Source: Microscilla marina ATCC 23134
GTDB lineage: Bacteria > Bacteroidota > Bacteroidia > Cytophagales > Microscillaceae
NCBI RefSeq assembly: GCF_000169175.1
Contig: NZ_AAWS01000003.1
Coordinates: 248,001-312,000 of the forward strand
Length of the DNA stretch: 64,000 nucleotides
Reading direction: 5' to 3'
Positions within the stretch are counted from its first letter, which is position 1; each line of letters begins with the position of its first letter. The notes under the pieces were generated by a model. It saw only the letters and a list, made by a program, of their open reading frames with translations, was not told the origin of the DNA and did no database searches. The translations under genes and the position numbers were made by a program. Shown in pieces: positions 44,890-53,485 of this stretch.

Positions 44890-47800
44890 TTATTTAAGTG
44901 TACGCTTGATTTCACGTTGTTCAAAGCTTTCAATAATATCTCCTACAAGAATATCATTAAAGTTTTTAACGCTCAAACCACACTCATAGCCTGCTCTTAC
45001 TTCTTGAACATCGTCTTTGAATCGTTTCAGAGAACCTAGCTCACCTTCATATTTCACTATTTGGTCGCGAATCAGGCGAATCTTGTTATTTCTCTTCATA
45101 TACCCATCCAATACATAACAACCAGCAATGGTACCCATTTTTGATATTTTGAATGTTTCGCGTATTTCTACGTTGCCTACAATCACTTCTTCAAACTTAG
45201 GTGCCAACATACCCACCATCGCGTCTTTTACATCGTTGATGGCATTGTATATAATAGAGTAAAGTTTTATCTGAACTCCTTCTTGCTCAGCCAATCGTTT
45301 GGCAGTATTAAATGGTCTTACCTGGAATCCAATGATAATTGCCTCAGAAGCAATGGCAAGTTGTACATCTGCCTCTGAAATACCCCCTACTGCTTTGTGA
45401 ATTACCCTTACGGCAATTTCTTCAGTAGATAGTTTCAACAGTGAATCTGACAAGGCTTCTACCGAACCATCCACATCACCTTTTACAATGATCTTTAACT
45501 CCTGGAAGTTTCCAAGAGCGATTTCTCGTCCGATATCTTCCAGTGTTTTTCCACGAGTAGCCCTTACTTTTTGAGCACGTTGAATTTGCTCACGTTTGTT
45601 GGCTATTTCACGTGCTTCCCGCTCATTTTCCATTACTTTGAGCAAGTCACCCGATTGTGGTGCTCCATTTAATCCCAATACCTGTACAGGTGTAGAAGGT
45701 CCTACTTTTTGTAGGCGTCGTCCTAGATGATCCGTCATTGCTTTTACTCTACCGTGGTGAGATCCAGCCAAGATAACATCTCCAACTTCCATTGTTCCCG
45801 CTTGTACAAGTACAGTGGTTACATATCCTTTACCTTTATCCAGAGAAGCTTCCACTACAGTACCAGAAGCATTTTTATCGGGATTAGCCTTTAGTTCAAG
45901 TAGTTCAGCTTCCAGCAATACTTTTTCAAGTAATTCAGGAATACCTGCACCTGTTTTTGCCGAGATTTCCTGATCTTGGAATTTGCCACCCCAAGATTCA
46001 ACCAATACCCCTTGCGAAGAAAGTTCTTCCCGGATTTTATCAGGATTAGCTGTTTCTTTATCTACCTTGTTAATAGCAATTACAATAGGTACATCAGCAT
46101 TTTTGGCGTGATTGATTGCTTCCTTAGTTTGAGGCATCACGCGGTCATCGGCTGCCACCACCAATATCACTACGTCAGTTAGTTTGGCACCCCTTGCCCT
46201 CATCGCTGTAAAAGCTTCGTGACCAGGAGTATCAAGGAAAGCAATGCGTTTGCCACCGTCGGTTACTACATCATAAGCACCAATGTGCTGAGTAATACCC
46301 CCCGACTCAGAGTCGGTTACGTTACTGCTTCTGACATAGTCAAGCAAAGAAGTTTTACCGTGGTCTACGTGTCCCATAATGGTCACAATAGGTGCTCTTT
46401 CAGAGAGGTCTTCAACACGGTCAGGAGTTTCCTCCTCTTCCATCTTCACATCTTCTTCAGTACTGATAAAGTCTACATCATCATAATCAAACTCAAGTGC
46501 TATAAATTTAATAGCCTCTGCATCAAGACGTTGGTTAATAGATACAAACATCCCTAGGTTCAAACAAGTAGAAATCACCTCATTCACAGATACATCCATC
46601 AAAGATGCCATATCATTGGCTGAGATAAACTCTGTTACCTTTAAGATTTTTGTTGTCTCCTCTTCTTGTCCTTCTGCTTCTTTACGTTTGGCTCGTTTCT
46701 GAGCTTTGATCTTACTTCGGGTACTACCACTTGATCCTGTACCAGATCCCTGCACTTGCGCCATCGTTGCTTTTAAGCGATCGCGTATTTGCTTTGCAGA
46801 AATTTCTGTTTTCTGAGGATCATTGTTTCCTTTACCCTTATTTCTTCTGTCTTTTCTATTCCGAGACTGATTGTTCGAGTTTCGGTTACCACCACCTTGA
46901 CTACGGTTTTGGTTGCCACCACCTTGGCTACGGTTTTGGTTATTGCCACCTTGACGATTGCCACCACCTTGGTTACGGTTTTGGTTATTGCCACCTTGAC
47001 GATTGCCACCACCTTGGTTGTTGTTTGTGCCTCCTTGTTTGTTACCGTCAGAAGAGTTTTGCCCAACCTTTCGGTTTCTGACAAGTTTTTTCTTTTTCTT
47101 CTTTCTTTTCTCGTCAGAAGATGCAACAGGCTTACCTTTTTTCTTTGGTTTTTCTACCGGAAGCTCAATCTTACCTTTAATAGTAAGTCCCGAAAGTTGT
47201 TCAGCTTTTGCTTTGATTACCTCAACTTCAGGTTTCTTTTCTGTATCAGCTTTACCACTGGTGGTTGCCGATGACTCTTTTGCCTGGGCATTTTTTGCCG
47301 CAGGCTTTTCAACTTTTTCTTTGCTCTTATCCTTGTTTTTGTCCACAGGAGTTTTTTGAACGTTTGTAGAGGGTCTTTCCACTGTTTTTTCAGTTTGTGC
47401 CCTTGGTTTTTCTTCCTTGGGTTTGATGGGGTCTTTGGATTTCTGAATATTAGATGACACTGTTTTTTCTTCTGGGGCAGGTTTACCATCATTAGTAGCT
47501 TTTGCCTTATCAGAAGTATTTTTCTTATGAACTTCTTTGTTCGAAGTACCAGAGTTTTTTGGCTTATTTTTCTGGTTTGCTTTTCCTTTCTGCTGAGCGT
47601 TACCTTCTAAGTCTATTTTTCCTTTTACAGTAAGTCCTGGAAGTTTAGACGATGACTGTTTGTTGTCAGCGGTATCCGAGTTTTTTGTTTCTACAGTTTT
47701 TGGCGGAGTATTGGTTTTAGTTTTCCCTTCGTTGGGATTTGTTTCAACTTTTGTTTTCTTGTTTTCAGCACTAGCAGCGGTATCCGGGGTTTTAACTTTT

Positions 47801-48054
47801 TCCTTTTTGTTTTCTTGCTTGGCAGCTACATTTTCTTTTTTGCTAGATGTAGGTTTTTCCTCTATCAGGTTGTTGAGAGGCACATTAAACTCATTGGCCA
47901 AAATTTTCAATGCATCTACTGAAATTTTTGTACTTGGTTTAGGTTTAGTCTCTACCTTGACTCCTTTCGATATAAGAACCTCGGCAATGGTAGAAATGCC
48001 TACATTGAGTTTTTTTGCCGCCTGGCTTAGTTTTATGGTGTTTTTATCTGCCAT
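44890..48054 (-). CDS. infB: Translation initiation factor IF-2
   Basis: This 1054-residue GTPase brings initiator tRNA to the 30S subunit. Residues 1-55 form an IF2_N helical domain (IKLSQAAKKLNVGIS). A very long low-complexity Lys/Asn/Gly/Thr-rich linker (about 60-430) follows and contains two related blocks (GLTVKGKIDL and GLTIKGKIEL) and an Asn/Gly/Gln/Arg repeat tract. A second IF2_N domain (about 465-525) precedes the G domain (about 555-720) with GHVDHGKTS (G1), DTPGHEAF (G3) and NKVDK (G4), then domains II-IV ending in the fMet-tRNA-binding region. It is the third gene of the rimP-nusA-infB operon. The linker is longer than in most bacteria. Confidence 0.98.
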   Translation of the reverse strand: MADKNTIKLSQAAKKLNVGISTIAEVLISKGVKVETKPKPSTKISVDALKILANEFNVPLNNLIEEKPTSSKKENVAAKQENKKEKVKTPDTAASAENKKTKVETNPNEGKTKTNTPPKTVETKNSDTADNKQSSSKLPGLTVKGKIDLEGNAQQKGKANQKNKPKNSGTSNKEVHKKNTSDKAKATNDGKPAPEEKTVSSNIQKSKDPIKPKEEKPRAQTEKTVERPSTNVQKTPVDKNKDKSKEKVEKPAAKNAQAKESSATTSGKADTEKKPEVEVIKAKAEQLSGLTIKGKIELPVEKPKKKGKPVASSDEKRKKKKKKLVRNRKVGQNSSDGNKQGGTNNNQGGGNRQGGNNQNRNQGGGNRQGGNNQNRSQGGGNQNRSQGGGNRNSNNQSRNRKDRRNKGKGNNDPQKTEISAKQIRDRLKATMAQVQGSGTGSSGSTRSKIKAQKRAKRKEAEGQEEETTKILKVTEFISANDMASLMDVSVNEVISTCLNLGMFVSINQRLDAEAIKFIALEFDYDDVDFISTEEDVKMEEEETPDRVEDLSERAPIVTIMGHVDHGKTSLLDYVRSSNVTDSESGGITQHIGAYDVVTDGGKRIAFLDTPGHEAFTAMRARGAKLTDVVILVVAADDRVMPQTKEAINHAKNADVPIVIAINKVDKETANPDKIREELSSQGVLVESWGGKFQDQEISAKTGAGIPELLEKVLLEAELLELKANPDKNASGTVVEASLDKGKGYVTTVLVQAGTMEVGDVILAGSHHGRVKAMTDHLGRRLQKVGPSTPVQVLGLNGAPQSGDLLKVMENEREAREIANKREQIQRAQKVRATRGKTLEDIGREIALGNFQELKIIVKGDVDGSVEALSDSLLKLSTEEIAVRVIHKAVGGISEADVQLAIASEAIIIGFQVRPFNTAKRLAEQEGVQIKLYSIIYNAINDVKDAMVGMLAPKFEEVIVGNVEIRETFKISKMGTIAGCYVLDGYMKRNNKIRLIRDQIVKYEGELGSLKRFKDDVQEVRAGYECGLSVKNFNDILVGDIIESFEQREIKRTLK
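46880..47025. repeat. Tandem repeats inside infB
   Basis: The DNA encodes repeats of a GGGNRQGGNNQNR-like unit. The plus strand shows near-identical blocks of about 60 bases built from GCCACCACCTTGG and TTGGTTATTGCCACC. Such repeats are prone to slippage and may vary in number between strains. It is coding sequence, not a CRISPR. Confidence 0.85.
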
Positions 48055-48116
48055 CTAATACTTTTTTGTGTCTAATGCGTCTGTCTATGTTAAACTTTGA
48101 CCCTTCTGATAAATAT

Positions 48117-49388
48117 TTACTCTTGTTCTTCTTCTTCTTCAAACTCTCGTTTCAGAAGAGCAAGCAAATAATCTACAGTTTCTTCTTCTAGTTCGCTTCT
48201 GTTAATCAGGAGTTCTCTACCAACATTTAGGACACTTTTGGCGGTTTCCATACCCAAACGACGAAGTTCATCTCTTATCCAAGGTTCTATTTCTTCATCG
48301 TCAAATTCAGAAAGTTCTATGTCTTCCTCAATTTCATACTCGTCCATATCACGGTATACATCAATCTCCATTCCTACCAATTTACTGGCAAGCTTGATGT
48401 TATGCCCTCCTTTTCCGATGGCAAGTGATACTTGGTCTGGTTTTAAAAACACAGATACTCTGCCATCATCCTCCATTTTAATGCTTGTGATTTTTGCGGG
48501 GCTCAACGCACGAGTGATGTACAAATCTAAATTGTCGGTATAGTTTATTACATCAATGTTTTCGTTGTTTAGTTCACGAACAATACTATGGATTCGCGAA
48601 CCCTTCATTCCAACACAAGCACCTACAGGATCTATGCGATCATCATAAGACTCTACTGCAACTTTTGCTCTTTCACCTGGTTGTCTTACTACTTTTTTAA
48701 TAGTAATCAAGCCATCATACACTTCTGGTATTTCGCTTTCAAAAAGCCTTTCCAGAAAAATTGGAGATGTACGAGATAGGATGATCTTTGGGTTACCATT
48801 GATCATATCTACCCTGTGTACTACAGCTTTTGACATTTCGCCCTTACGGTATCTGTCTTTAGGTATCAGCTCGTTTTTAGGAAGCGAAAGCTCATTACCT
48901 TCAGAGTCAAGCAGTAACAATTCTCTGCTCAAAATCTGATGTACCTCAGTTACCACAATCTCATCCGTCATGTCTTTATATTTCAGATATAGATTCTCTT
49001 TTTCTACATCCTTGATTTTCTGAATGAGCGTTTGCCTTGCTGTCAAAATTGCGCGTCGACCAAAATCGCTTAGATAAACCGTCTGAGGAAATTCATCCCC
49101 AATGTCTTCTTCTGCAATTTCAGGGTCTATTTTTTTTGCCTCTGACAGGGTTACTTTGTCTAGTTCTTGGGCTTCTGGAGAATCATCTTCTACAATAATT
49201 CGGTTCCGATACATTTCCAAATCACCATCTTCTATGTTAACTATCACATCGAAGTTTTCATCAGAGGTGTATTTTTTCCGAATCATTGTTCTGAACACTT
49301 CTTCCAGAACTTGTTCCATCAAGACCTTGTCAATGTTTTTTGCCCGAGCAAATTCTGCAAACGAACTAATGATTTCTTGCTTGTCCAA
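48117..49388 (-). CDS. nusA: Transcription termination/antitermination factor NusA
   Basis: This 423-residue protein has the N-terminal RNA-polymerase-binding domain (1-130), an S1 domain (about 135-200; VVTEVHQIL), and two KH domains (about 220-350), with VGMKGSRIHSIVRELNNENIDVI and the second GKGGHNIKLASKLVGMEIDV. An acidic linker (EYEIEEDIELSEFDDEE) and a short C-terminal helical part follow. It lacks the two acidic repeats of E. coli NusA, normal for this phylum. It is the middle gene of the operon, 62 bases upstream of infB. Confidence 0.98.
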   Translation of the reverse strand: MDKQEIISSFAEFARAKNIDKVLMEQVLEEVFRTMIRKKYTSDENFDVIVNIEDGDLEMYRNRIIVEDDSPEAQELDKVTLSEAKKIDPEIAEEDIGDEFPQTVYLSDFGRRAILTARQTLIQKIKDVEKENLYLKYKDMTDEIVVTEVHQILSRELLLLDSEGNELSLPKNELIPKDRYRKGEMSKAVVHRVDMINGNPKIILSRTSPIFLERLFESEIPEVYDGLITIKKVVRQPGERAKVAVESYDDRIDPVGACVGMKGSRIHSIVRELNNENIDVINYTDNLDLYITRALSPAKITSIKMEDDGRVSVFLKPDQVSLAIGKGGHNIKLASKLVGMEIDVYRDMDEYEIEEDIELSEFDDEEIEPWIRDELRRLGMETAKSVLNVGRELLINRSELEEETVDYLLALLKREFEEEEEQE

Positions 49389-49433
49389 TTTGTATATCTT
49401 TTAATAAAAGTCTAATCTGTAAAATAAACTCAA

Positions 49434-49892
49434 TCAACCAAACGAAATCATCACTTTGGTTTTCATTATCTGATCAAAAGGAATTTCTTCCTTTTCGGGA
49501 ATTATTTTACCCTTCTTTTCAGGTTGTATTACAATGAGTTTGTCTTCAACTTTTTCTAAAACGCCTGTTTTATTGCCACCTTCATTTAGCGATACTTTTA
49601 CTTTTCGCCCAATGTTTTTTATATACTGCCTTTGATTTTTTAGAGGCAAGTCTACTCCGGGAGATGAAACCTCCAGTGTATATGCACCTTCTATCAGGTT
49701 TTCTTCTTCTATGTATTTGCCAAGCCATCGGCTTAGTGTGGCACACCTGTCTATAGAAACGCCTTGGTCACCATCAATCAGTACTGTGAGTTTGGCTTTA
49801 GGCTTTTGATTTTTTAATATCACATCAATTAAAAAATACTCAGGCTCAAGGTGTTCTTTAATAAGTGTTGTTAATTTTTCTTCTTGATTCAT
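49434..49892 (-). CDS. rimP: Ribosome maturation factor RimP
   Basis: This 152-residue protein has the RimP N domain (EPEYFLIDVILKNQKPKAKLTVLIDGDQGVSIDRCATLSR) with the conserved DGDxGVSIDxC pattern and LEVSSPGVDLPL, and the SH3-like C-terminal domain. It helps assemble the 30S subunit. It heads the classical rimP-nusA-infB operon and is 45 bases from nusA. A consensus promoter and a terminator-like hairpin lie in its leader. Confidence 0.97.
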   Translation of the reverse strand: MNQEEKLTTLIKEHLEPEYFLIDVILKNQKPKAKLTVLIDGDQGVSIDRCATLSRWLGKYIEEENLIEGAYTLEVSSPGVDLPLKNQRQYIKNIGRKVKVSLNEGGNKTGVLEKVEDKLIVIQPEKKGKIIPEKEEIPFDQIMKTKVMISFG

Positions 49893-49933
49893 TTAGTTAT
49901 TGTGAACTCAAAAACTTTGAAACCCTTAAAATG

Positions 49934-49960
49934 AAAAAAAGGGCATGAAGCCCTTTTTTT
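49934..49960 (-). terminator. Terminator-like hairpin in the rimP leader
   Basis: AAAAAAAGGGC (49934-49944) pairs with GCCCTTTTTTT (49950-49960) around ATGAA. It lies between the predicted promoter (49980-50011) and the rimP start (49892), with no gene in front of it, so it looks like an attenuator of the operon. Confidence 0.7.
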
Positions 49961-49979
49961 TATATTTTGAGTAAGATTG

Positions 49980-50011
49980 CAAACCTAAAAGTTAAAAACT
50001 TTATTTGCAAA
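49980..50011 (-). promoter_or_regulatory. Promoter of the rimP-nusA-infB operon
   Basis: On the minus strand TAGGTTTG (49980-49987) fits the -7 consensus and TTTG (50008-50011) lies 20 bases upstream, the textbook Bacteroidota layout. The predicted leader is about 80 bases. Confidence 0.7.
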
Positions 50012-50305
50012 CTTTGTTATGTACAAAATAATATATTACAAGGACTTCTTCATAATATCACTTCAGTAATTGAGAGTATAAGCTTTTAAAAACTTTTCTT
50101 TGAGTCACAAAAATAGAGTATTTTAGGTTGCCATACAAATTAAATTTTTACTTTATTTAAATTAAGTCTTGAATTAGAGCCCATTAAACTATTTTGTAAT
50201 CCAAAAAGTAAGATGCGTGTTTGCTATAACTATAGACAAAAGGGCAATGATGGAGGTATGATTATTATTTACTTTGATGACTTTTGGAATAACTTTTTAT
50301 TAACA

Positions 50306-50334
50306 TTGCAAAAATTGAATTATTTCTAAATTTG
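50306..50334 (+). promoter_or_regulatory. Candidate promoter of cysS
   Basis: TAAATTTG (50327-50334) fits TAnnTTTG with TTG at 50306-50308, 18 bases upstream. The leader would be about 100 bases. The rest of the divergent gap 49893-50442 has a twice-occurring GAGTCACAAAAA (about 50103 and 50380) and nothing else recognisable. Confidence 0.45.
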
Positions 50335-50442
50335 TTGCCCAATGTTTTATTCACAAATCAAAAAATATCATTGGGTTTTGAGTCACAAAAAAGGTGTCAA
50401 AATAATTAGTCAAATCATAACATTGTATATAACACTATTGGT

Positions 50443-52149
50443 ATGAGTAGAGATAACCAGAAACAAGCATTTATTCCACCATTAAAAATTCAGAATACAC
50501 TTACTAACACAAAAGAGGTTTTCGAGCCTTTAAATCCTCCCTTTGTAGGAATGTATGTTTGTGGTCCTACTGTATATAATAACCCACACATAGGCAACGC
50601 CCGCCCCGCAGTGTTTTTTGATGTGTTATCCCGTTATCTTACGTATCTTGGCTATAAAGTGCGTTATGTGCGCAACATTACCGATGTGGGGCATTTGACA
50701 GGTAGCGAAAACGATGGAGAAGATAGGATCTCAAAGCAAGCCAAGCTTGAGCAGCTTGAGCCTATGGAGATAGTAAACATATATACCAACAAATACCTGG
50801 AGTTGATGGATGCCCTTAATGTAAAGCGTCCTAGCATTTCTCCAACAGCTACCGGACATATTGTAGAGCAAATAGATACTGTGCAAAAAATACTGGATGC
50901 AGGGCTGGCTTATGAGTCTGAAGGTTCGGTATATTTTGATGTGAAAAAATACAACGAGCGTCATAATTATGGAGAGCTTTCGGGCAGGGTAATAGATGAG
51001 TTGTTGGCAAATACGAGAGAAAATCTAGAGGGGCAAAGTGAGAAAAAGAACCCAATGGATTTTGCTATCTGGAAAAAAGCTTCTCCTGAACATTTGATGC
51101 GTTGGAACTCGCCTTGGGGCGAAGGTTTTCCTGGTTGGCACCTAGAGTGCAGCGTAATGAGCACAAAGTATCTGGGCGAACAGTTTGACATTCATGGGGG
51201 AGGAATGGACTTGATGTTTCCTCATCATGAATGTGAAATAGCTCAGGCAAAGGCTGCTAATGGTGGCAAAGCTCCGGTAAAGTATTGGATGCATAATAAT
51301 ATGTTAACCATTGATGGAGTAAAAATGAGTAAGTCGCCCAGGGTAAAGTGGAGCGAAGAAGCATTGACCAACCTGAAGACTGGAGGGCTTCCTGATGATT
51401 TGGTAGCCAAGGTAAAGGACTTGAACCAACCTCAGAAAGACGAGTTTGATGAAAAACCTGAGAAGTATTTGGGGAAGGAGGCACAACCGCATTTTAGACA
51501 AATACAAGAGCAGGCACAAGAGTTTGTAAACTTCATTACGATAGAAGAAGTTTTTACTGGAGAGCACGAAATTTTGGCTCAGGCGTACTCCCCTATGACC
51601 ATTCGTTTGTTTATTTTACAGGCGCACTACCGTAGTACCATTGACTTTTCGAACAAAGCCTTGTTGGATGCTCAAAAAGCCTATAAGAAGTTAATGAATA
51701 GTTTGCGAGTCCTTAAGTTGATGGAGTATCCTACAGCAGCAGGAACACTTAATACAAAACTGGATCAGCAAATCAATGGGTTTTGTGACAATGCATTGCG
51801 TAGTATGAATGATGACATGAACACCGCAAAAGCATTGGCTCAAATATTTAACATCAATAAAAAAATTAATCATTTTTATACTCACCCACAAGACATAGCT
51901 ACTATAGAGAAGGCAACATTTGACCGTATGAAGTCTTTCTTTATTACTTTTATTGTAGACGTGTTTGGGTTGATAGAAGAGAAAACGAATAAGCAAGAAG
52001 TATTAATCCAGGGAATGCTGGACTTGTATAAAGATGCTAAAGAAAATAAAGACTATGACAAAGTAGATCAGATTAGGACCACCTTCAAAGAAAGTGGCTT
52101 GCTGATCAAAGACCTAAAAACCGGGGTGGATTGGGCTTATGAGGAATAA
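50443..52149 (+). CDS. cysS: Cysteinyl-tRNA synthetase with an insertion after KMSKS
   Basis: This 568-residue class I synthetase charges tRNA-Cys. It has VCGPTVYNNPHIGNARP (zinc ligand C40 and the HIGH-type motif), WHLECSVM (C236), FPHHECEIAQ (H261 and E263-region zinc ligands), and KMSKS (294-298). In most CysRS the KMSKS loop continues directly as LGNFITL; here about 64 residues (299-362; PRVKWSEEALTNL through QAQEF) intervene before VNFITIEEVFTGEHEIL. The insert is charged and helical-looking. The remainder (AYSPMTIRLFILQAHYRSTIDFS) is canonical. Total length is larger than the usual 460-500 residues. It is monocistronic with a strong terminator. Confidence 0.97.
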   Translation: MSRDNQKQAFIPPLKIQNTLTNTKEVFEPLNPPFVGMYVCGPTVYNNPHIGNARPAVFFDVLSRYLTYLGYKVRYVRNITDVGHLTGSENDGEDRISKQAKLEQLEPMEIVNIYTNKYLELMDALNVKRPSISPTATGHIVEQIDTVQKILDAGLAYESEGSVYFDVKKYNERHNYGELSGRVIDELLANTRENLEGQSEKKNPMDFAIWKKASPEHLMRWNSPWGEGFPGWHLECSVMSTKYLGEQFDIHGGGMDLMFPHHECEIAQAKAANGGKAPVKYWMHNNMLTIDGVKMSKSPRVKWSEEALTNLKTGGLPDDLVAKVKDLNQPQKDEFDEKPEKYLGKEAQPHFRQIQEQAQEFVNFITIEEVFTGEHEILAQAYSPMTIRLFILQAHYRSTIDFSNKALLDAQKAYKKLMNSLRVLKLMEYPTAAGTLNTKLDQQINGFCDNALRSMNDDMNTAKALAQIFNINKKINHFYTHPQDIATIEKATFDRMKSFFITFIVDVFGLIEEKTNKQEVLIQGMLDLYKDAKENKDYDKVDQIRTTFKESGLLIKDLKTGVDWAYEE

Positions 52150-52198
52150 ATATTGAATCAGCACTTTTACTACTCATCTCTTTTAAAATACAAACATC

Positions 52199-52232
52199 AA
52201 AAAAAGTCAGGTGCATGCACCTGACTTTTTTT
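52199..52232 (+). terminator. Terminator of cysS
   Basis: A 34-base perfect palindrome with AGTCAGGTGC arms, flanked by A and T runs, lies 50 bases past the cysS stop. Confidence 0.93.
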
Positions 52233-52339
52233 GTGGGTAAACCTCCTTTACTCTAGGTGTTGTATCATTTCAAAGCCTCTTACGTTACACTTACAGAGTA
52301 TCGTTTACCTCTTTGTGATTTTAAGTATAAAACAATAAG

Positions 52340-53440
52340 ATGTTTAAGAATTTATTACTGCTATTTATTACTACATTAATTTTTAGTAAAACGTATAGTC
52401 AAAGTTCCACTAGTAGTGCAGGTGGTGTTACTGCTCCCAAGTTTAGCAATGAGTTTATGAATATAGGAGTAGGTGCACGTGCTCTGGGTATGGCAAATAC
52501 TCAGGTATCTATTGTCCAAGATGTAACCTCAGGTTATTGGAATCCAGCAGGTTTGCTGGACATAAAAAGTGATTATGATGTGGCGTTGATGCACTCTGAG
52601 TATTTTGGAGGCATCATTCAGTATGATTACGCTGGCTTTGCGGTGCCTATAGACTCTATGAGTCATTTAGGTATCTCTGTCATAAGACTAGGCGCAGATG
52701 ATATTCCTGATACCCGGTTTTTATACGATGCTGACGGACGCTTAAATTATGACAATATCCGTTTTTTTGGGGTGGCAGATTATGGTTTTCTAGTATCCTA
52801 TGCTCGCCACTTGCCCTGGATCAAAGGGCTGAAGGGGGGCGCCAATTTTAAAATTATCTATAGAAACGTAGGTAATTTTGCCAACGCCTGGGGTTTTGGT
52901 TTAGATGCTGGCTTAAAACTAGACCTTAAGAATGGTTGGCACTTTGGCGCAATGGCAAGAGATATTACAGGAACCTTTAATGCCTGGGCACACAATACTG
53001 CTTTGGTAGCTGAAGTTTTTGCCCAAACGGGCAATGCTATTCCAAGAAACTCTATTGAAATTACCTTGCCTCGCTTGATATTGAGTGCTTCTAAAGAGTT
53101 TGTGATTCATAAAAAATTTGGGGCACTCATTGCTGTTGACCTGAATACTACTTTTGATGGACGCAGAAATGTACCCATTCAAACCGAAAGAATTTCTATT
53201 GATCCTGGAATGGGAGTGGAACTTAACTACTTGAAAAAAGTGTTTCTAAGAGGTGGAGTGCACAATATTCAGCAAATTAAAGATACCAAAGGGGGAACGT
53301 TTACCTCTTTTCAGCCCACTTTTGGTGTAGGTATAAATATCAGTCGTTTTACTATCGACTATGCTTTTACTGATGTAGGCAATCAGTCTGAAGCATTATA
53401 CTCCAATGTTTTTTCATTGAAAGTAGCCATCAATAAATAA
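52340..53440 (+). CDS. PorV/PorQ-family outer-membrane protein of the type IX secretion system
   Basis: This 366-residue protein has a signal peptide (to TYSQ, about residue 20) and a FadL-like outer-membrane beta-barrel pattern. It opens with FMNIGVGARALGMANTQVSIVQDVTSGYWNPAGLL, the PorV/PorQ signature, and has repeated aromatic-ended strands to the end. PorV carries cargo from the T9SS translocon to the attachment complex. The PorU2-like gene starts 45 bases downstream, which supports the assignment. It could be a PorV paralogue rather than the main PorV. Confidence 0.88.
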   Translation: MFKNLLLLFITTLIFSKTYSQSSTSSAGGVTAPKFSNEFMNIGVGARALGMANTQVSIVQDVTSGYWNPAGLLDIKSDYDVALMHSEYFGGIIQYDYAGFAVPIDSMSHLGISVIRLGADDIPDTRFLYDADGRLNYDNIRFFGVADYGFLVSYARHLPWIKGLKGGANFKIIYRNVGNFANAWGFGLDAGLKLDLKNGWHFGAMARDITGTFNAWAHNTALVAEVFAQTGNAIPRNSIEITLPRLILSASKEFVIHKKFGALIAVDLNTTFDGRRNVPIQTERISIDPGMGVELNYLKKVFLRGGVHNIQQIKDTKGGTFTSFQPTFGVGINISRFTIDYAFTDVGNQSEALYSNVFSLKVAINK

Positions 53441-53485
53441 AACATCCCTGCTAAAAGCTCAGTTTACGATAAAATCAATTCTCTA

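Noticed and set aside
46789-47274. Long frames on both strands within infB, and repeat pattern that could suggest CRISPR
   Set aside because: They arise from the low-complexity repeat tract of infB; repeats are contiguous without unique spacers.
50213-50329. 38-residue plus-strand frame ahead of cysS
   Set aside because: It overlaps the candidate cysS promoter at its end and has no recognisable motif.
51337-51528. Intein in cysS
   Set aside because: The insert is only about 64 residues and lacks Cys/Ser at its start and His-Asn at its end.
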